From DATBRV01 sp036560145 (GTDB taxonomy: Bacteria > Myxococcota_A > UBA9160 > SMWR01), in NCBI GenBank assembly GCA_036560145.1, contig DATBRV010000149.1, positions 8,068-72,067 of the forward strand: a stretch of 64,000 nt of DNA, read 5' to 3'. The notes below the pieces were generated by a model that was given only the letters and a program-made list of their open reading frames with translations, was not told the origin of the DNA and did no database searches. Positions 17,475 to 24,874 of the stretch are shown piece by piece. The position numbers and the translations under genes were made by a program. Within the stretch, counting starts at the first letter, position 1. Each line of letters opens with the position of its first letter.

Positions 17475-17653
17475 GCCAGCCTCGGGTTGGCGCTCCGTCG
17501 GCCTGACTGCGGCGATCGGCCCCAGCGCCGCCGCGGAGTAGGGCCGAACGACCCTTGGACGGCCGGCCCGCTTCTGCGGGGTCGCCGTTCGCAGGAGCTT
17601 CGCCGACCGCTCCTCCGTCAATCGTTCGCAACGGCTCGTGTAGCATCCGCGTG

Positions 17654-18136
17654 ATGGCGGACATGCTGGAGCTCTCGGCGCATCTCCCCGAGCTCGCGTT
17701 CGCGCCCGGCGACGTGATCGTTCGCGAGGGCGGGGCTGCCGGTCCGATCTGGGTGCTGGTTACCGGGGCGTTGCAGGTGCGCAAGGGCGACGCGCTGGTC
17801 AACACGGTCACCCGGCCGGGAGCGCTGGTCGGCGAGATTTCGCTGCTGCTGGACTCGGTGTTCAGCGCAACCGTCGAGGCGGCCGAGCCCAGCGTGATGC
17901 GTTACGCCGAAGACGGGCGCGCGTTCCTCTCCAGCGACCCCGCCGTGAGCATGCTCGTCGCGGTGGGTCTGGCCGAGCGACTCGACTTCGTCACCACCTA
18001 TCTGGCCGACCTGAAGCATCAGTACGGCGACGCGCCGGGGCTCTCGATGATCCCCGACGTCTTGCGCCAGCTCGCGCAGCGGCAGGTGTCGGTGGCGCGG
18101 CCCGGGTCGGCGCGGGATCCCGATCCCGAATACTGA
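17654..18136 (+). CDS. Cyclic nucleotide-binding domain protein (no DNA-binding domain)
   Basis: 160 residues. Residues ~10-110 form a cNMP-binding jelly roll (APGDVIVREGGAAGPIWVLVTGAL; GALVGEISLLLDSVFSATVEA, the phosphate-binding-cassette position). No helix-turn-helix follows; the C-terminal ~50 residues are a plain helix-rich tail. The canonical cassette Arg is replaced by Ser/Ala, so it may bind something else or be structural. Start taken at ATG 17654 (GTG 17651 is equally in frame). It diverges from nifJ and converges with the metallophosphoesterase, 11 bases apart, so it is probably a single-gene unit and could respond to energy or redox state. Confidence 0.75.
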   Translation: MADMLELSAHLPELAFAPGDVIVREGGAAGPIWVLVTGALQVRKGDALVNTVTRPGALVGEISLLLDSVFSATVEAAEPSVMRYAEDGRAFLSSDPAVSMLVAVGLAERLDFVTTYLADLKHQYGDAPGLSMIPDVLRQLAQRQVSVARPGSARDPDPEY

Positions 18137-18147
18137 AGCGGGGGGCG

Positions 18148-18897
18148 TCAGAAGACGCTGCGCGGCGGCGCTCCGGCATCCGCGAGGCGAAGCGCTTCCG
18201 CGCCCATCATCGAGCGCCAGGCGGCGGAGCCCGCGGTGAGATCGATCTCGATGTGCGCAGGCACCGGGCCGATCTGGTGTCCCGCGTTGAAGACCCAGGT
18301 GTCGCCGATGCGATCCGCCCACGCGCCGTCGGGCTTGAACGGCGGCTGGTGCACGTGTCCGCTGAGCACCAGGTCCGGCCGGTGCTGGTCGATCCAGCGC
18401 ACGAGGTCGGCGTCGCCGTAGTGACGCTGGCCCGTCCAGCAGGTGGGCGAGCCGAGCGGCGGCCAGTGGTAGACCCAGACCCAACGCGCGGGCCGGCGCG
18501 CGGCGTCGGCGGCCAGCTGCTTCTCGACGGCGGCGCGGCCGAGCGGGCCGTCCCACCACGGGCAGATCGTGACGAGGGTGTCGCCGAGCAGCAGCGAGTC
18601 GCCGTCGGTCGGAACCCCGGCGGAGCGCGCCTCCGAGAGCCAGAGCGCGGCCTGCTCGCCCTGTCCATCCGGGCCGGTGAGGTCGTGGTTGCCCGAGCTC
18701 ACGGCTAGATCGCCGGCGGCGCGCAGCAAGGACAGGTATTTCAGGATCACGACGGACTGCGCGTCGAGCGAGACCGCCGAGCTGATGTCGAGGTGATCGC
18801 CGGCCAGCACCACCAGATCGAAGGAAGGCGCGGCGCGCACGACCCAGTCGAACTGGGGCAGGCGGTAGTGGAGGTCGGAGACCAGGAGGATGCGCAC
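18148..18897 (-). CDS. Calcineurin-like metallophosphoesterase
   Basis: 249 residues with the complete dimetal phosphoesterase motif series: D8-x-H10 (SDLHYR), AGDHLD, SGNHD, WVYHWPP and GHVHQPP. No signal peptide. It follows the lipase remnant by 10 bases and is the last gene of the leftward run that starts at the CarH-type regulator at 24.4 kb, so it may belong to that regulon. The substrate is unknown; class III members act on phosphodiesters such as cyclic nucleotides or lipid headgroups. Confidence 0.85.
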   Translation of the reverse strand: MRILLVSDLHYRLPQFDWVVRAAPSFDLVVLAGDHLDISSAVSLDAQSVVILKYLSLLRAAGDLAVSSGNHDLTGPDGQGEQAALWLSEARSAGVPTDGDSLLLGDTLVTICPWWDGPLGRAAVEKQLAADAARRPARWVWVYHWPPLGSPTCWTGQRHYGDADLVRWIDQHRPDLVLSGHVHQPPFKPDGAWADRIGDTWVFNAGHQIGPVPAHIEIDLTAGSAAWRSMMGAEALRLADAGAPPRSVF

Positions 18898-18907
18898 GCA
18901 GGCCTGC

Positions 18908-19338
18908 CTAGCGTCGAGGGGCCGATCCCGACTCCGGGCGAGGATAACCGCGCTTGCTCTCGACCGGGTCCGGACGCGCGAGCCGCTCCGCGATGACCTC
19001 GTAGACCCGCGGCGAGAAGCCGAGGCCGAGTTGGGTGGTCTCGACCTCGACGTGATCCACCCGTGGGGTGTGCCGATCGATGCACGCCCGCCAGGCGACG
19101 ACGGCGTCGCTGCGCGAGTTGATGGCGGTGACGGACGTCTCGAGGGGTTGCCGGTTCCGGGACGCGACCTCCGCCTCGACCGCGGTGTACTTCGGCCCTC
19201 CGATCACGGGCGAGCCGAGGGTGATCACGAGGCGCGCCGCCGCAGGCCACTCCCGGGCCGCTCGAGGACGCGCGCGAGCAGCGTCGGGACGTCGCCCGTG
19301 TTGCGCCCGGGGCTCGGCGGCTGGATCTCTTCGTTCAC
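18908..19338 (-). pseudogene. Degraded lipase-like alpha/beta hydrolase
   Basis: A GTG at 19338 overlaps the ABC1-kinase stop (GTGA) and opens a 37-codon frame (EIQPPSPG...) that then stops. A second frame from ~19290 to 18908 matches the C-terminal half of the hydrolase at 10616: AARLVITLGSPVIGGPKYTA, SRSDAVVAWRACID and a final GLGFSPRVYEVIAERLA. The central part with the serine elbow (GWSLGG) is missing, the two pieces are in different frames, and the catalytic His of the T-H-LGLGF motif is Gln. This is best read as an internally deleted, frameshifted gene. A short expressed C-terminal peptide (106 residues from GTG 19228) cannot be excluded. Confidence 0.6.
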
Positions 19339-20696
19339 GCGCCGGCCTCCAGCTGCTCGAGACTCTGCTCGATCAGGCGGCGCGCGTCGACCCGGGCGCG
19401 CAGGCGGACGCAGAGCAGGAAGGTTCCGCCGAGCTTGCGCTGGAGGAAGAGCGTCTCGGGGGGCGGCGGGCGCAGGAATCCGTGCCGGAACACCAGGGAG
19501 AGCGATTTCTCACGGGCGCGGGCCGGCAGATCGCTGCTGCCGAAATCGTAGGCGCCGGCCTGCCGGAACGGCTCGGTGACGAGCTCGATCAGATCCAGCA
19601 GGGCCTGCACGGCGGGCTCCGCGTCCGTGTCCGCGAGGAAGCCGATCTCCCGGGCGATCTCACGCAGCGCATCCCGATCCTCGCGCAGCGACGCCCGAAA
19701 CAGCCGCGCGTAGGCCCGGCACAGACTCTCCGGCGCCGCGTAGCCGGCTCCGAGATCGATCAGGCCGACGCGGCCGTCGCGAAGCCACAGGTAGTTGGCG
19801 AAGTTCGGATCGGACTGCACGAAGTGGAACTCGAAGAGCTCGCGCAGCACGATCCGCAGCAGCAGCGCAGCCGTGGCATCCCGCTGGGCGTCCGTGTGCT
19901 CCGGTCCGCAGAGATCCTCCAGCGGGACGCCGTGCAGGCGGTCCATCGCCAGGATGCCGTGCGTCGTGAAGTCCTCGTGGACCCGAGGCACCAGGACGCC
20001 GGGCTCGTCGCCGAGCAGGGCCGCGTAGCGACGCAGGTGGCGCGCCTCGGTCGCGTAGTCCGCCTCGTCGCGGAGCTGGCGCTTCGCCTGCTCGATCAAC
20101 GGGCCGAAGTCGATCTCGCCCGGCAGGACCTTCGCCAGCCGCAGCGCCGTGGCGAGGTTGTCCACGTCGCTGTCGATGCTGCGGGCGACGCCCGGATACT
20201 GGATCTTGAGCGCCAGCTCACGGCCGTCGGCGGTGGTCGCCGCGTGCACCTGGCCGATCGAGGCGGCGGCGATCGGATGGAAATCGAAGCGCTGGAAGCG
20301 CTTCGACCAGTCTCGCCCCCAGGCCTCGTGCAGCACGCGCTCCAGCTGCTCCGGCGGCATGGCGTGGCCCGCGTCGCGCAGGCTGGCCAGCGCCTCCGAC
20401 ACTTCCGGCGGGAGCAGGTCCTCCGCCTCGAGCGAGAGCAGCTGCCCGAGCTTCATGGCGGCGCCGCGCATCGACGCGAGGCTGCTGGCGAGGCGCTGCG
20501 CATTCGCGCTGGTGAGAAGCGGATGCCCCCGGTTCGGGGCGCCGCCGAGGCGCCGCAGACCCTCGGCCGCCCCGCCGAGCGCCAGCCTGCCCGCGAGCCA
20601 GCCGAGCTGCACCAGCCTCTCGGCGCGTCCGGAGGGAACGCGCGAGTGCCGGAGCTGCTTGCGCCGATCGGCCACGGTTTGCCTCGGTCCTTTCAT
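19335..20696 (-). CDS. ABC1/UbiB-type atypical kinase
   Basis: 453 residues of the ABC1 (AarF/UbiB/ADCK) family: the signature KxGQ is K82-L-G-Q85 in MKLGQLLSLEAEDLLPPE, followed by an Ala-rich loop (PIAAASIGQVHAA), DEADYATEA, HFVQSDPNFANYLW and IDLGAG. These proteins bind nucleotide and support ubiquinone or other isoprenoid-lipid handling at membranes. There is no C-terminal membrane anchor. It starts 10 bases after the SDR-TPR gene in the CarH-headed leftward operon; the gene context fits a role in quinone or lipid adaptation, which is inference. Confidence 0.9.
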   Translation of the reverse strand: MKGPRQTVADRRKQLRHSRVPSGRAERLVQLGWLAGRLALGGAAEGLRRLGGAPNRGHPLLTSANAQRLASSLASMRGAAMKLGQLLSLEAEDLLPPEVSEALASLRDAGHAMPPEQLERVLHEAWGRDWSKRFQRFDFHPIAAASIGQVHAATTADGRELALKIQYPGVARSIDSDVDNLATALRLAKVLPGEIDFGPLIEQAKRQLRDEADYATEARHLRRYAALLGDEPGVLVPRVHEDFTTHGILAMDRLHGVPLEDLCGPEHTDAQRDATAALLLRIVLRELFEFHFVQSDPNFANYLWLRDGRVGLIDLGAGYAAPESLCRAYARLFRASLREDRDALREIAREIGFLADTDAEPAVQALLDLIELVTEPFRQAGAYDFGSSDLPARAREKSLSLVFRHGFLRPPPPETLFLQRKLGGTFLLCVRLRARVDARRLIEQSLEQLEAGA

Positions 20697-20706
20697 CGAC
20701 CGCGCA

Positions 20707-22980
20707 TCAGAGCGCGCCGGGCTGCTCGGCCGCGAGCAGGCTGCGCGCGTCGATCTGGATCGCGAGGTCCTCGACGACCTGATCGGAGCGGGGCTCCAGG
20801 TTCGCGGTGGCCTCGATCAACCGGACCCCCTCGGCGCGCCGCGCGGGCGCGTTCGAGAGGATCGCGAGGCCCAGCAGATAGGCATTGCCGGGATGCTGGG
20901 GATACTCGGTGCGTGCGCGCTCGGCCAGCGGCACGGCCTGCTCGTCGTCCACCCAGCCGGACAGCAGCGGCACGCGCGGCAGCTCGGAGTGGAGGCGCGA
21001 GAGCAGGCGGATCGCGCCGCCCTGCTCGACGGCCGGATCGAGGGCGATCGAGCGGAGCGTCGCGTCGTAGACCCGATTGGCGACGCCGGTGCGAACGGCC
21101 TGTAGCAGCCCGGCGATCCGGCTCCAGGCTCCCAGATTGACCGCGTGCCAGAAGTAGAGCTGAGCGGCGTCGTGATGATCCGCAGGGTCGAGGCGCGCGC
21201 GCAGCGCGTCGGGCGTGAGAGCGTCGAGCGCTTCGCGACCGCCGACGCGCTCGGCGAGCTGCGCGAAGGCGCGCTGCGCGACGGCGTGCGCCTGCTCGTA
21301 ACGACGGCGCTCCTCCGCCACGTCCGCGCTGGCGAAATCCGCCGAGAACCAGAGCGCGCGCATCAGCTTCCAGTGCGGCTCGAGATCCCGGGGGTCGGCG
21401 GCGATCGCGCTCTGGTAGGCGGCGATGGATCCGCCGACCGGCTCGGGGCGAGCCACGGCGTTCACCTGGCCCTCGGCGCGCCGCGCCCAGAGCGCGTCGG
21501 CCCGGGCCAGCTCCGACGCGTTGGCCGGTGCGCCGTAGCTGAACAGCAAGAGGAACAGCAGCGCGGCAACCCGCCGCGCCGCGCCGGCGATTCCCGCCAG
21601 CAGGCCGCGGAACACCAACGCGTGCAGGGGATGGATCGCGTACCAGTAGAGCAGCCCCGAGAGCCCGGAGGGATCGAAGACGGCGGTCTGCTGGATCTGG
21701 CTGCCGCTGCCGGCGGGCTTCACCTCGAACTCGAGCCAGGCCCGTCCCGGCAGCTTCATCTCGGCGCGCAGGCGCAGGCGGCGGCCTTCCTCGTAGGCCT
21801 CGACGCGCCACCAATCCACGGTATCGCCGACGCGCAGGCGCTCGGGGTCCCGTCGCCCGCGCAACATCCCGACGCCACCCAGGAGCCGGTCGATGACGCC
21901 GCGCAGCTGCCAGAGGCCGTCGTAGGCGTACCAGCCGGTCGTCCCGCCGATCCGGCGGATCGGCGCGAAGGCCTGCGCCGGCTCGACCGCGAGCGTGCAA
22001 GAGCGCGCGTCCACCAGCCGGCGGCCCTTCCGCATGCCGCCGGGGCGCGTCTGCGCGTATTCATGATCCTCGCTCGCGAGCGCCCGTTCGATCGCTTGCC
22101 TTGCGCCGATCGGCCGGACCGGGAAATCGCGCAGCGCGCTCGGGTCGCGCACCACCGTCTCGTGACAGATGCTCTCGATCAGTGCGCGTCCCACCCTCGC
22201 GAAGAGCGGGGTGACGAGACCCAGCCAGAGGCTGCTGAGCCGGGGCGTCAAGACGGGGACCGGGAGCATCAGGCGGCGCAGGCCCCGCTGCCGGGCGTAC
22301 TCGCGCATCAGCTCGCCGTAGGAGACGCGCTCCGCGCCGCCGATCTCGTAGATCCGGCTCTCGGACGTCTCCAGCTCGAGAGCGGCTTCGAGATACGCGA
22401 GCAGATCGTTGATCGCGATCGGCTGGGCGATCACGCGCAGCCAGCGTGGCGTCACCATCACCGGCAGCCGCTCGACGAGGGCGCGGATCATCTCGAAGGA
22501 GAGGCTGCCCGAACCGATCACGATGGAGGCGCGGAACTCGATCACCGGCACGCCGGATCCGCGCAGAATGCGGCCGACTTCGTGCCGGCTGCGCAGATGC
22601 GGGGAGAGCTCGCCCTCCTCGTCTCCGAGACCGCCGAGATAGAGGATGCGGCGAACGCCCGCCGCGCGGGCGGCGCGCGCGAAGTTCTGCGCCGCCAGGC
22701 GATCCTCGGCTTCGAAGTCCGCCTTGCCCGGGTTCGCCATCGAGTGGATCAGGTAGTAGGCCGTGTCGATCCCTGCGAGGGCGGCGGGCATCGTCTCCGC
22801 GCGCAGCGCGTCGCCGGCGACCACCTGTGTGCGCGGCCCCACCCGGTCCGCGACGCGCTCGGGCCGCCGGGCCAGACAGCGCACGGCGAGCCCGCGCTCC
22901 TCGAGGCGCGCGAGCAGCCTTCCGCCGACGTAGCCGGAGGCGCCCATCACCAGGGTACGTCGATCCATCTCGTCGCTCAT
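20707..22980 (-). CDS. SDR/DUF2867 protein fused to a membrane-anchored TPR (TatT-like) domain
   Basis: 757 residues in one frame. Residues 1-~320 are an atypical NAD(P)-binding SDR (LVMGASGYVGGRLL at 10-23; YLGGLGDE), and ~330-470 resemble the DUF2867 lipid-binding-like domain ending in GLLYWYAIHPLHALVFRGLL. Residues 471-488 are a hydrophobic segment ending ANA, just like a signal peptide or anchor, and 489-757 are helical repeats similar to TRAP-transporter TatT components. I find no in-frame start codon with ribosome site at the junction, so this is probably a true fusion with a cytosolic oxidoreductase and periplasmic TPR part. The start overlaps the PPOX stop (ATGA). Confidence 0.75.
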   Translation of the reverse strand: MSDEMDRRTLVMGASGYVGGRLLARLEERGLAVRCLARRPERVADRVGPRTQVVAGDALRAETMPAALAGIDTAYYLIHSMANPGKADFEAEDRLAAQNFARAARAAGVRRILYLGGLGDEEGELSPHLRSRHEVGRILRGSGVPVIEFRASIVIGSGSLSFEMIRALVERLPVMVTPRWLRVIAQPIAINDLLAYLEAALELETSESRIYEIGGAERVSYGELMREYARQRGLRRLMLPVPVLTPRLSSLWLGLVTPLFARVGRALIESICHETVVRDPSALRDFPVRPIGARQAIERALASEDHEYAQTRPGGMRKGRRLVDARSCTLAVEPAQAFAPIRRIGGTTGWYAYDGLWQLRGVIDRLLGGVGMLRGRRDPERLRVGDTVDWWRVEAYEEGRRLRLRAEMKLPGRAWLEFEVKPAGSGSQIQQTAVFDPSGLSGLLYWYAIHPLHALVFRGLLAGIAGAARRVAALLFLLLFSYGAPANASELARADALWARRAEGQVNAVARPEPVGGSIAAYQSAIAADPRDLEPHWKLMRALWFSADFASADVAEERRRYEQAHAVAQRAFAQLAERVGGREALDALTPDALRARLDPADHHDAAQLYFWHAVNLGAWSRIAGLLQAVRTGVANRVYDATLRSIALDPAVEQGGAIRLLSRLHSELPRVPLLSGWVDDEQAVPLAERARTEYPQHPGNAYLLGLAILSNAPARRAEGVRLIEATANLEPRSDQVVEDLAIQIDARSLLAAEQPGAL

Positions 22981-23453
22981 CCGCGATCCCCCGTCGCCCG
23001 CTGCGATTCCCGGACGGCGCTCATGCGCTTGCGGTAGTCCCAGCTGACCAGCGTGAGCGGCGCCAGCTCGATCGCCGCCTCGCCGTCCGCGCGGCTCAGC
23101 AGCCAGCGCGCAAAGGCCGAGTCGGCGTCGCCGAGGTAACGCTCGATCAGCCGGCGCAGGATCTCCTCGCCGCGAGCTTCGTGGAGGGAAGCCAGCGCCT
23201 GGCCGCGCACGCCGTGGTAGGGGCGGCCCTCCGGCGCGATTTCGAAAGCGCAGCGCGGATCGCGCGCGAGCGACGAGGCGATGCTCGAGCCTCGTTGGGT
23301 AGCACACCAGAGCGTGCCGTCCTGGTGCGCGTACCAGAGCGAGGCGAGCACGGGATGCCCGCTGGCTCCGTTCACCGCCAGCCGGACGGGGATGCGCCAG
23401 TTCGCGAGGAAGCGATCGACTTCCGATCGAGACCAGGGTCCTTTGCAGTGCAT
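22977..23453 (-). CDS. PPOX-fold (pyridoxamine-phosphate-oxidase-like) flavin/F420 split-barrel protein
   Basis: 158 residues: RLAVNG.SGHPVLASLWYAHQDGTLWCAT, DPRCAFEI and GVRGQALASL are the strand patterns of the FMN/F420 split-barrel family. It begins 7 bases after the CarH-type gene stop and overlaps the SDR-TPR start by 4 bases, so it is firmly part of that operon. Likely a small oxidoreductase or flavin/heme/F420-binding protein; cofactor and substrate are not determinable by eye. Confidence 0.8.
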   Translation of the reverse strand: MHCKGPWSRSEVDRFLANWRIPVRLAVNGASGHPVLASLWYAHQDGTLWCATQRGSSIASSLARDPRCAFEIAPEGRPYHGVRGQALASLHEARGEEILRRLIERYLGDADSAFARWLLSRADGEAAIELAPLTLVSWDYRKRMSAVRESQRATGDRG

Positions 23454-23460
23454 GTCGGCC

Positions 23461-24372
23461 TCAGTGCTTGCGGGGCTGCTCGAAGGCGAGCAGTCCGATC
23501 CGCTGTTCGAGCTGCTCGAAGCTCTCGATGTGAAGGACGCCGTCCGGAAGCGTGAGCGCGCCCGCGCCGGCTCCGCCGACCCAGAGGTGCATGTGCGCGG
23601 GCAGTCCGGCTCGCAGCGCCGCGAGATGTCCGGCCACCTCGCTGGCGGGGACCGCGACGATGCTGAGCGCGAGGGCCGCGGCCTGGCTGCGCTCGGCGGC
23701 GTGCAGCAGATCCTCGACGGGCAGCTCGGGGCCGAGGTAGAGCGGGTTCGCCCCGGCTCCCATCGCCGAAAGGGCCGCCATCAGGAGTCCCAGCTCATGC
23801 CGCTCTCCCTCGAGGGTGGCGAATACGATGCGCGCGCCGCGCAGCGCGGTGGCGCTCGGCTGGAGCGCGGATCCGAGCATCGAGCGCAGCACCGCGGTGG
23901 CGAGGTGCTCGGAGGCGATCCGCATGCGCTGACCGACCCAGCGCTCCCCGATCTCGCGAGCCAGGGGCATCGCGACCTCGCGGGCGAAGGGGATGGCGCC
24001 GAGCGCCGAGAGCTGGAGCGCGAGCAGCCGCTGCGCTTCGGCGCCGTCGAAGGCATCGAGCGCGGCGAAGATTTCTTCGAGGCGAACGCGCGGGGCGTCT
24101 CCATCGGGGAGGACGAGCTGCTCCAGCTCCGGATTGCTGAGCCCGGCCAGCGCTCCGATGCGGTGTCCCGCGTCGGTCGCCGCCTTGAGCAGGCGCAGCC
24201 GCTCGAGGTCCGACGCGCGATAGCGCCGGGTGCCGCCGGGCGTGCGAACCGGCTCCACCACACCGTGCCGGCGCTCCCAGGCGCGCAGCAGCTCCGGCGA
24301 GAGACCGGTGAGCCGCGCCGCCGAGCGGAGCGGGTAGGTCATTTCGACTGGGGAGATCCGGGGCTTGGCCAT
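23461..24372 (-). CDS. CarH/LitR-type MerR repressor with B12 photoreceptor domain
   Basis: 303 residues. MerR winged helix at ~13-80 (PLRSAARLTGLSPELLRAWERR.G..EP.R..GG.RRY), a four-helix bundle ~100-170, then a B12-binding Rossmann domain ~178-295. The diagnostic CarH residues are present: W145-x9-E155-H156 in the bundle, which covers the adenosyl face of the cofactor, and E190-x-H192-x-x-G195, the lower-ligand His motif. In known CarH, the AdoCbl-bound tetramer represses in the dark and light breaks it apart. No ribosome site precedes the ATG; a good promoter would start transcription at about the ATG, so the mRNA may be leaderless. It heads the leftward operon and faces the rightward membrane-protein operon. 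Confidence 0.9.
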   Translation of the reverse strand: MAKPRISPVEMTYPLRSAARLTGLSPELLRAWERRHGVVEPVRTPGGTRRYRASDLERLRLLKAATDAGHRIGALAGLSNPELEQLVLPDGDAPRVRLEEIFAALDAFDGAEAQRLLALQLSALGAIPFAREVAMPLAREIGERWVGQRMRIASEHLATAVLRSMLGSALQPSATALRGARIVFATLEGERHELGLLMAALSAMGAGANPLYLGPELPVEDLLHAAERSQAAALALSIVAVPASEVAGHLAALRAGLPAHMHLWVGGAGAGALTLPDGVLHIESFEQLEQRIGLLAFEQPRKH

Positions 24373-24378
24373 GCAATG

Positions 24379-24407
24379 AATATAATGTACAGATATTTTC
24401 TTGACAA
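24379..24407 (-). promoter_or_regulatory. carH-like gene promoter (leaderless)
   Basis: On the minus strand TTGTCA (24407-24402), a 17-base spacer and TATATT (24384-24379) match the sigma70 consensus at 5 of 6 positions each. The expected start of transcription falls at or within a few bases of the ATG at 24372, which explains the missing ribosome site. The spacer holds the palindrome TGTACA (24386-24391). Confidence 0.6.
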
Positions 24408-24421
24408 GAGGCAATTCTTGT
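24386..24421. promoter_or_regulatory. Candidate CarH-type operator region between the divergent operons
   Basis: An island of ~60 bases (24371-24430) with only about 28% G+C in an otherwise ~70% GC window. It contains TGTACA (24386-24391) and the perfect inverted repeat ACAAGA-N6-TCTTGT (24404-24421). The inverted repeat overlaps a TTGACA (24401-24406) that would be the -35 box for the rightward genes. Binding here would block both promoters. The rightward -10 box is not obvious. Confidence 0.55.
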
Positions 24422-24465
24422 ATCACTTTAAGTCTCGCGTGCCCAGAAGTGAAAGGAGCTCCGGA

Positions 24466-24717
24466 ATGCCCTCTCAACAGGTCCATCCGTCCTCGCACCC
24501 GCGCAGCGGGTCGGTGGCCGTCGACCGGCGCGCCGAGGCGCCCGTCGTCAGCCGTCCCAAGGCGCTGTTCCTGCTCGCGGCGACGCTCTCGTTCCTGATG
24601 TCCGTGTACCTCTTCTTCAGCGGCGACCACGAGCGCGGGATCTTCGTGGGCATCTGGGTGCCGTCGATCCTGGCGGCAGGGGCGCTGCTGCTCGGCAAGG
24701 AGGACCGCCATGACTGA
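24466..24717 (+). CDS. Small two-helix membrane protein, first gene of rightward CarH operon
   Basis: 83 residues; AAAGGAG precedes the ATG. Residues 1-30 are polar and His/Ser/Arg-rich; ~32-50 (ALFLLAATLSFLMSVYLFF) and ~59-76 (GIFVGIWVPSILAAGALLLG) are two membrane helices with a short GDHERG loop between them. The C-terminus overlaps the next small gene by 8 bases. No family recognised; similar tiny proteins often accompany membrane complexes. It is the first gene after the CarH-type control region, so it is likely induced by light or low B12. Confidence 0.75.
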   Translation: MPSQQVHPSSHPRSGSVAVDRRAEAPVVSRPKALFLLAATLSFLMSVYLFFSGDHERGIFVGIWVPSILAAGALLLGKEDRHD

Positions 24718-24874
24718 CCAGGGCCTCTTGCTGTTCGGAGTCGGCGTCAGCTTCGTCTTCGCGGCCGGCGTCTACCTCTTCCTCCGCGAGCGGTTCGAAA
24801 GCGGGCCGCAAGAGGCGCCGCTCCCGATCGAGCGGGCGAGCGCCGCGCTTCGCGATGCCAGGGGTGAAACATGA
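24710..24874 (+). CDS. Tiny single-helix membrane protein
   Basis: 54 residues from an ATG overlapping the upstream gene by 8 bases; the stop overlaps the next ATG (ATGA). Residues ~5-26 (GLLLFGVGVSFVFAAGVYLFL) form one membrane helix and the rest is a charged cytosolic tail (RERFES.PQEAPLPIERA). AAGGAGG in the upstream coding end serves as ribosome site. The double overlap with flanking membrane proteins argues that it is a real, co-translated subunit. No family recognised. Confidence 0.65.
   Translation: MTDQGLLLFGVGVSFVFAAGVYLFLRERFESGPQEAPLPIERASAALRDARGET

Noticed and set aside
17555..17653. Longer N-terminus for the cNMP-binding protein
   Set aside because: The added 33 residues are Pro/Ala/Ser-rich without homology-like pattern; the domain begins right after ATG 17654.
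15105..17654. A long plus-strand frame (849 codons) opposite nifJ
   Set aside because: Low-complexity Arg/Ala/Gly composition with no domain; nifJ on the other strand has all catalytic motifs.
19068..21140. A 690-codon plus-strand frame across the ABC1 kinase and TPR gene
   Set aside because: Shadow frame without motifs; the minus-strand genes fit families and spacing.
24381..24386. Perfect TATAAT on the plus strand as a rightward promoter
   Set aside because: No -35-like hexamer at 15-19 bases upstream, and the site lies at the start of the carH-like gene; it is better explained as part of the leftward promoter's AT-rich core.
23281..24465. Plus-strand frame running into the 83-residue membrane protein
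   Set aside because: It is antisense to the carH-like gene; the ribosome site AAAGGAG places the start at 24466.
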